Positions 59,670 through 64,000 of a stretch of DNA of 64,000 nucleotides are shown in pieces; the stretch's first letter is position 1; each line of letters opens with the position of its first letter. The notes below the pieces were generated by a model. The model saw only the letters and a list, made by a program, of their open reading frames with translations, did no database searches and was not told the DNA's origin. The translations under genes and the position numbers were made by a program. The stretch is from positions 4,526,001 to 4,590,000 of the forward strand of contig JAHREC010000013.1 of assembly GCA_020081605.1 (NCBI GenBank). Reading direction: 5' to 3'. Origin of the DNA: Albifimbria verrucaria (taxonomy: Eukaryota > Ascomycota > Sordariomycetes > Hypocreales > Stachybotryaceae).

Positions 59670-60400
59670 CTCATCAACCAATGGAGGCCCGCAGCCTGGA
59701 GATGTTCAGAGAAAGGTGAGCAGAAGAAGGTTGTATTTTATGGAATCTCAGGTAAAGAAAAAGTCACAAAAATCTGCAGTACAAAAATATGTTTGATTCT
59801 GAGCTTGACGCACAACTCTAGCGAATATGAAGCCCGTCCCTACCTGATATAATAGCCGAACTTTAAAAACTTAAGTAAAAAATTCCAGGGGATCGGTGGA
59901 TCTTTGTAACGAAGGCTAGCAAATGCCATGAGCCCATCCATCAGTCATTGACGCACTGGGTATAAGGACTTTTGCAGAGGCCCCACATACGATGGGGTGC
60001 CTATACCGCGGCCATTGGCGGCTATTGTCCTCCGGGGCCGGGCATGGCCTTACTCGAGGAATTTCTCTGTTTGCTATGTGAGGGTTGGAAGCTTTCCGCA
60101 CTGGTTTCGTTTGCGTAACGACTAAGCCGCTGCCGGCCGAGGGAGCAGAAAAGGCCGTGATCGGTGTGGATTTGGGTAGCATGCAAATGTGATTGATGCT
60201 AGCTGACATCACCAGTGGTTTAGGGGTTTTTAACCTTCGTCAATACATAGTTTTGGGCCTTTATCGTCATGACGGCTCGTCTATTTGACGTGAAAGGACA
60301 GGCGGCGGGAGGGTGTTTCAAATGGGTATATATTCATTGAACGGTCGAAGCTTGCCCACGAAAGGCGCAACATTGTGTCACGATTTCTGGCGGAGTGGTA
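59670..60400. other. Intergenic
   Basis: Promoter of the DHA1 gene and 3' flank of the prefoldin gene. No supported frame. Confidence 0.5.
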
Positions 60401-60974
60401 TCAGGTTTCAAGGTTGATTTGCTTTCCGAATCTCGCATACAGTTCGACTTTAAGTTGCTGCATCTCTTCGCGGATCGTAGCAAGCTTGTCCTCCATCTCG
60501 GTCGTCTCGTCCTCGATTTTACCGGTTGCTTGCTCCAGCAACTCCTGTGCCTGCTCGAGCGGGAGATGGAAGAAGGCGTCACCGATCTTGTATCTATATA
60601 ACTCGTCAGTCACAAGTGACGGAGGCTGGTTACGGCAAGCTTACTGGATCTTCTCGTCCTCGTCGGCCAGCTCCAGCTCGGTGGACAGATCTTCCAGCTC
60701 CTCCTTCTCTTTCTGCGTGCCACGTGTCAGCGCTCCCGTTCATAGAGATATTCAGGCTTAACTAACACTCTTTCCCTTCAACTCCTCCTCCAACACGAGT
60801 TCGCGTTGGTGTAGGCGGCTGAAGCGGTTGATCTTGTCCTGATCCTCTCGTCGGACCTCGACTTCGTCGGCGGCTGCCTCGTCCTCCTTGGAGAGCTATT
60901 CATCGTCAGAAATATTCGACAGCTCCTAAATCGTATATAAAGCTTACCATGCGACGCTGCAGGATGGAGGCCAT
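60401..60974 (-). CDS. pfd4: Prefoldin subunit 4 (beta-type)
   Basis: Component of the hexameric prefoldin chaperone that delivers nascent actin and tubulin to CCT. Four exons (60974-60948, 60895-60767, 60712-60645 and 60593-60401), 138 residues and no frame defect. It starts MASILQRRM, then the first coiled-coil arm (VEVRREDQDKINRFSRLHQR), the central beta-hairpin motif IQYKIGDAFFHLPLEQAQELL (the YKIGDxF pattern of subunit 4) and the second coiled-coil arm ending FGKQINLET. The 5' splice site of intron 2 is slightly uncertain (GT at 60766 or at 60768). Confidence 0.93.
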
Positions 60975-61778
60975 GGTGGGCGACTAAGCTGGCTAAACAA
61001 CGAGACTGCAAGTCAACCGCAAGTGCACTCTAATAGCATGCTGAAAGTTGCAATTCGAGCTTCAGCATTGGTGGGGAAAGGACAGTGCGATATCCAATGT
61101 ACTCGCACGGAAACTCCTGAATATACTTACTCTTTTTGCTGCGTGAATCAAATACCAGCTAAAATACACTCTGCAGTGCAGGGGTGCTTATCTGATAAAG
61201 CCCCGCCAATGTAGCATGTGTAATGTCAGGATCACCGCACTGTAAGTCTCTGCGTATATGATATGCGAAGAAATACTCCTATCAAATGAATTGATGTATA
61301 AGTAAAGACACCGGAATGGAGGCAGCTTAAGTTAAGTTGAGTGGCCTTCGAGCCCTGAACACTTTTATTGGCCTTCCGGTCGTAAGCCGTGCCAATCTGG
61401 CGTTGTTTTCATGACCCTACCCCTAGCATCTTACAGACCAAGACATCTTGTTGCCTCGAGATACAACGATAAGCTTGACGGTAACCATGGGAGTCGATGG
61501 ATGCACAGACCGTTGAATCCCACGTGACAAATGAAGACAAGGAGTCAAACCTAGCAGTCTCTGGAGCACGCATCAGCCGTGCTCCTCCAGCGATCTCGGC
61601 AGTTACCGATTGGCTCCCTCCACCGTTGTTGTTGATACAGTTCTGGATCGAGCCTAGTCGCACTGTGGTTTGTCTAGCCTCGTCAGTCAAGTCACTCGAG
61701 CGTGACTTTCAGGGTCCAAGGTGTTCAAGCCGAGCTATCAACATTCACTCGCGCCCCTGCATTGCAATCAATGCCATC
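60975..61778. other. Divergent intergenic region between prefoldin and CENP-W genes
   Basis: The plus-strand open frame that starts at 61497 runs into the CENP-W exon, but its upstream part has no conserved features and is taken as leader. Confidence 0.5.
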
Positions 61779-62205
61779 ATGGCGCTTGGCAAGAAGCCTT
61801 ACCCAAAGGCTACGTTGAAGAAAGTTATAAAAGCGCACTCCGATCATAATCTCAAGAAGAATGCAGATGCCACGGTACGTTATGATACAACGTCATCCAG
61901 GCGCGTTCTCAGCGCGATCTCGCGTCAGAGGCTTTTGCTAACACTGCCAGATCTTCCTAAATTACGTGCTTTTCATGGAGACGTAGGTGCACAGGGAGTA
62001 TCGCCAGTACAGTGGACTGATCGGTCGCAGGTTGGTGAAGGAGGCTGCGATTCATTCAAAACAATCCGGCGAGAAGGCGTTGGCGGCTAGAAGCGTGAGA
62101 AAAGCCACGAGAGTATGCAATCCCTTGTTCTGCGGATCATTTTGTATGTGAATACCAGACTGACAAATGGGATCGCAGGATGCGCTCGCTAAATTCAAAG
62201 GTTAG
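61779..62205 (+). CDS. Kinetochore histone-fold protein CENP-W
   Basis: Small histone-fold subunit that pairs with CENP-T at centromeres and anchors the outer kinetochore. Four exons (61779-61874, 61951-61982, 62031-62112 and 62179-62205), 78 residues and no frame defect. It begins MALGKKPYPKATLKKVIKAH, followed by NLKKNADATIFLNYVLFMET, LVKEAAIHSKQSGEKALAAR and SVRKATRDALAKFKG. The order helix 1, loop, long helix 2 and helix 3 with the KKNAD and A-R-S-V-RK-AT positions is that of fungal CENP-W. All intron ends are GT-AG. The ATG was chosen because the upstream in-frame sequence is not conserved-looking. A Dpb4- or NF-Y-like histone fold is the main alternative, but those proteins are longer. 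Confidence 0.88.
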
Positions 62206-62839
62206 AGCAAGGACGGCTTGTAATTGATTGTGTTTGCAAGTAATTGGGACGTGGCGTTTGGGTCATTGTTTTGAAAGTCGCAAGCACTGTATGATGCAAA
62301 TGCCGTGAGAGCACGAGACCACATTGAAAGCATCGATATTCACGATTGAACATTTCTTCTGGCTAATGCCGCGCAAACACACGCCTTAGGCGCATTTTCG
62401 GGTTGCGCAAGATAATTAGTTGAATGATACCCTATGGATTCAGACCAAATCTGGCCTTTTATTGCTTCTAGACCGTCGTGCATCTCTTAGGTTCTGACTG
62501 GTTCTACCTGGACCTGTGTCACTACGCAGGGGTGAGCATTAGCATCAGGCTCCAAAAAACCGACCAGCTCTCCCACCTCTCACCCTCCTCCACATCCACA
62601 TCCACGTCAACCTACAAACATCAACAATCTGTATCCGCCGATCCTATCTGCCTAATCCCCGGGCCACTGAAATCGCCTTTCATACACATCCGACTGCGTC
62701 TGTCAAATCATCTACCCCTCCTCGATTCTCGTTGCCCAAGCACCCTGCCTGGCACGAGCAGCTCCCAGACCCTGCCCGCAGCCACGATAACCGAACACCT
62801 ACCCCAAGTTCCACCTTAGTCACAAGGTCGATCACGAAC
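62206..62839. other. Intergenic, promoter of the YAG7-like gene
   Basis: 62570-62820 is a C/T/A-rich leader with TCCACATCCACATCCACGTC repeats. No other feature. Confidence 0.5.
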
Positions 62840-64000
62840 ATGGCAGCTCCCGCAGCTCAAACCGGCTCCAAGCCCTCCAAGAAGAGAACCGTGCCTGTCA
62901 TCGAGCGCACCGAGTCACCTGCCCCCAGCGTCGGCTCTGGCATCCCTGACAAGGCTGGCAGTGAGGGTTTCGAGAGTCCTTACATCAAGGAGCTCCACAA
63001 GTAAGACCTCCACTTGCGCTCGGTTACGTGTTGCAATTGCTGACTTCTCCGTTAAGGAACATTCGAAACATCAACAAGAAGATTGTAACGTGCTCCTCGA
63101 AAATGATTAGCTCACGTGCTAGAAGCTAACATGTCACATCGCAGACCAATGCTTCCAAGACCGACTCCTCCTGGCTCAGCACCCCGGAAAGTCCCTAGAC
63201 GAGCTCGTGGCCAACAAGATCATCAATGCCGATCAGAAAGCCCAGATTCTCAAGAAGCCCGCCCTGCAAGCTCAAATCACCCAGCTAGAAGAGCAGCTTG
63301 TCCAGTACCAGAAGGTCCATGACCAGTACAACGAGCGGGCCGCGACTGAAAAGGCCGAGTGGGAGAAGAACCTGGAGAACGTCAAGGCAGAGGCCGTTGC
63401 GGAAGCTAAGGAAGGCTTCAAGAAGGAGCTGCATGACAACCTTCTCGTCTTGTCTCAGTTCCTGCGACTTGCTGCTTACCGTCGCGAGGAGGCTAAGGAC
63501 CCCGAGTCGGATGAAAGCCAGGCCATTGAGGGTGTTCTTCTGGCCATCTACGCCGGAGATGACAGCGCTGTCAGCTCCATGCTGAAGTTGGTTGAGGGCT
63601 CTGAAGATCAGATCTGGAGCGTCCCGGGCGAGCAGCTTCAGACAACTTGTACGTTTCCAAATACTCACGCCTCCAGTTGATGGCGCCGCTGATCAATTGT
63701 AGATTCCAACGTCAGAACACTGGCCAAGGAGTACAAGACCCTTTCTTCACTGAGGGCGCGGAGGCTGAAGGTGCCAAGGAGGTCGCTACGGACCCTACCA
63801 TTGCGCACGCTTCTGCAACCGAGATTGCGGCCGGCGATGCTCCCGCTGCTACTGAATCCGCACCCGAGCCCTCGACAAACGGTCTTGGCAACACCAACGT
63901 CTCTGATGATGCAGCTAACGCTGTCGCTGAGAGCCACTGGGACAACAATAACGACATGTCTATCTCTCAGGAGTGGGTTGATGTTAAGGTCCCCGGGATC
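62840..64000 (+). CDS. YAG7-like protein (S. pombe C12G12.07c family), cut by window end
   Basis: Partial gene; function in the family is poorly known. Exons: 62840-63000, 63057-63084, 63145-63648, and 63703 onward. It begins MAAPAAQTGSKPSKKRTVPV, then ESPYIKELHKNIRNINKKI, DELVANKIINADQKAQILKK and a long Glu/Lys/Gln coiled coil (ALQAQITQLEEQLVQYQ). A globular helical stretch follows (LLVLSQFLRLAAYRREEAKD, LLAIYAGDDSAVSSMLKLVEG). The tail is Ala/Glu/Thr-rich and reads ISQEWVDVKVPG at the window edge. Two single-base gaps (near 63166 and at 63739-63741, both C runs) are bridged. Family assignment rests on the layout and the EWVDV box. Confidence 0.7.

Noticed and set aside
1..64000. CRISPR array, prophage, insertion sequence, rRNA operon
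   Set aside because: None seen; the DNA is eukaryotic with spliceosomal introns.

Overview
The window looks like nuclear DNA of a filamentous ascomycete, most likely a sordariomycete and plausibly Hypocreales. Genes are intron-bearing, with short introns (about 44-135 bp), GT-AG ends and CTAAC-type branch points. They match typical ascomycete families: nudF/PAC1, Zn2Cys6 regulators, ACS- and DHA1-type MFS transporters, MetE, CENP-W and Ost4. The species cannot be named from the sequence.

Layout. 1-8 kb: gene-poor DNA around a LIS1/nudF gene (2542-4015, minus). 8.1-8.6 kb: a small conserved-looking serine-rich protein, followed by 6.6 kb without a supported gene. 15.2-16.9 kb: ACS-type MFS transporter. 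18.6-23.6 kb: large divergent SNF2-type ATPase, preceded by a 26-bp minisatellite. 25-33 kb: two Zn2Cys6 regulators flanking a D-2-hydroxyacid dehydrogenase and an HpcH/HpaI-type aldolase, a candidate small catabolic cluster. 34-52 kb: housekeeping block with Vps24 (ESCRT-III), p23/Sba1, Yra1/ALY, Ost4, Tma46/ZC3H15-like CCCH protein, an SLC25 carrier, an AT-hook protein and methionine synthase MetE. 54.7-57.3 kb: long disordered protein of unknown function. 57.8-64 kb: DHA1 MFS exporter, prefoldin subunit 4, CENP-W, and a YAG7-like gene cut by the window end.

A technical point governs the annotation. About thirty places, spread over most of the longer genes, lack exactly one base, nearly always in a run of C/G or A/T. 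MetE alone has five. Adding one base at each site restores both family-typical protein sequence and a codon total divisible by three. All are deletions and none are insertions, so I read them as uncorrected homopolymer errors of the assembly, not gene decay. Two defects are different: an in-frame TAG in the SNF2-like gene and an in-frame TGA in the dehydrogenase gene.

The most interesting leads are these: the unusual SNF2-like protein; the two-regulator dehydrogenase/aldolase cluster; the single very long intron of the Yra1 orthologue, which recalls the autoregulatory intron of yeast YRA1; and an AT-hook protein whose C-terminus resembles the RAD51-binding motif of vertebrate RAD51AP1.
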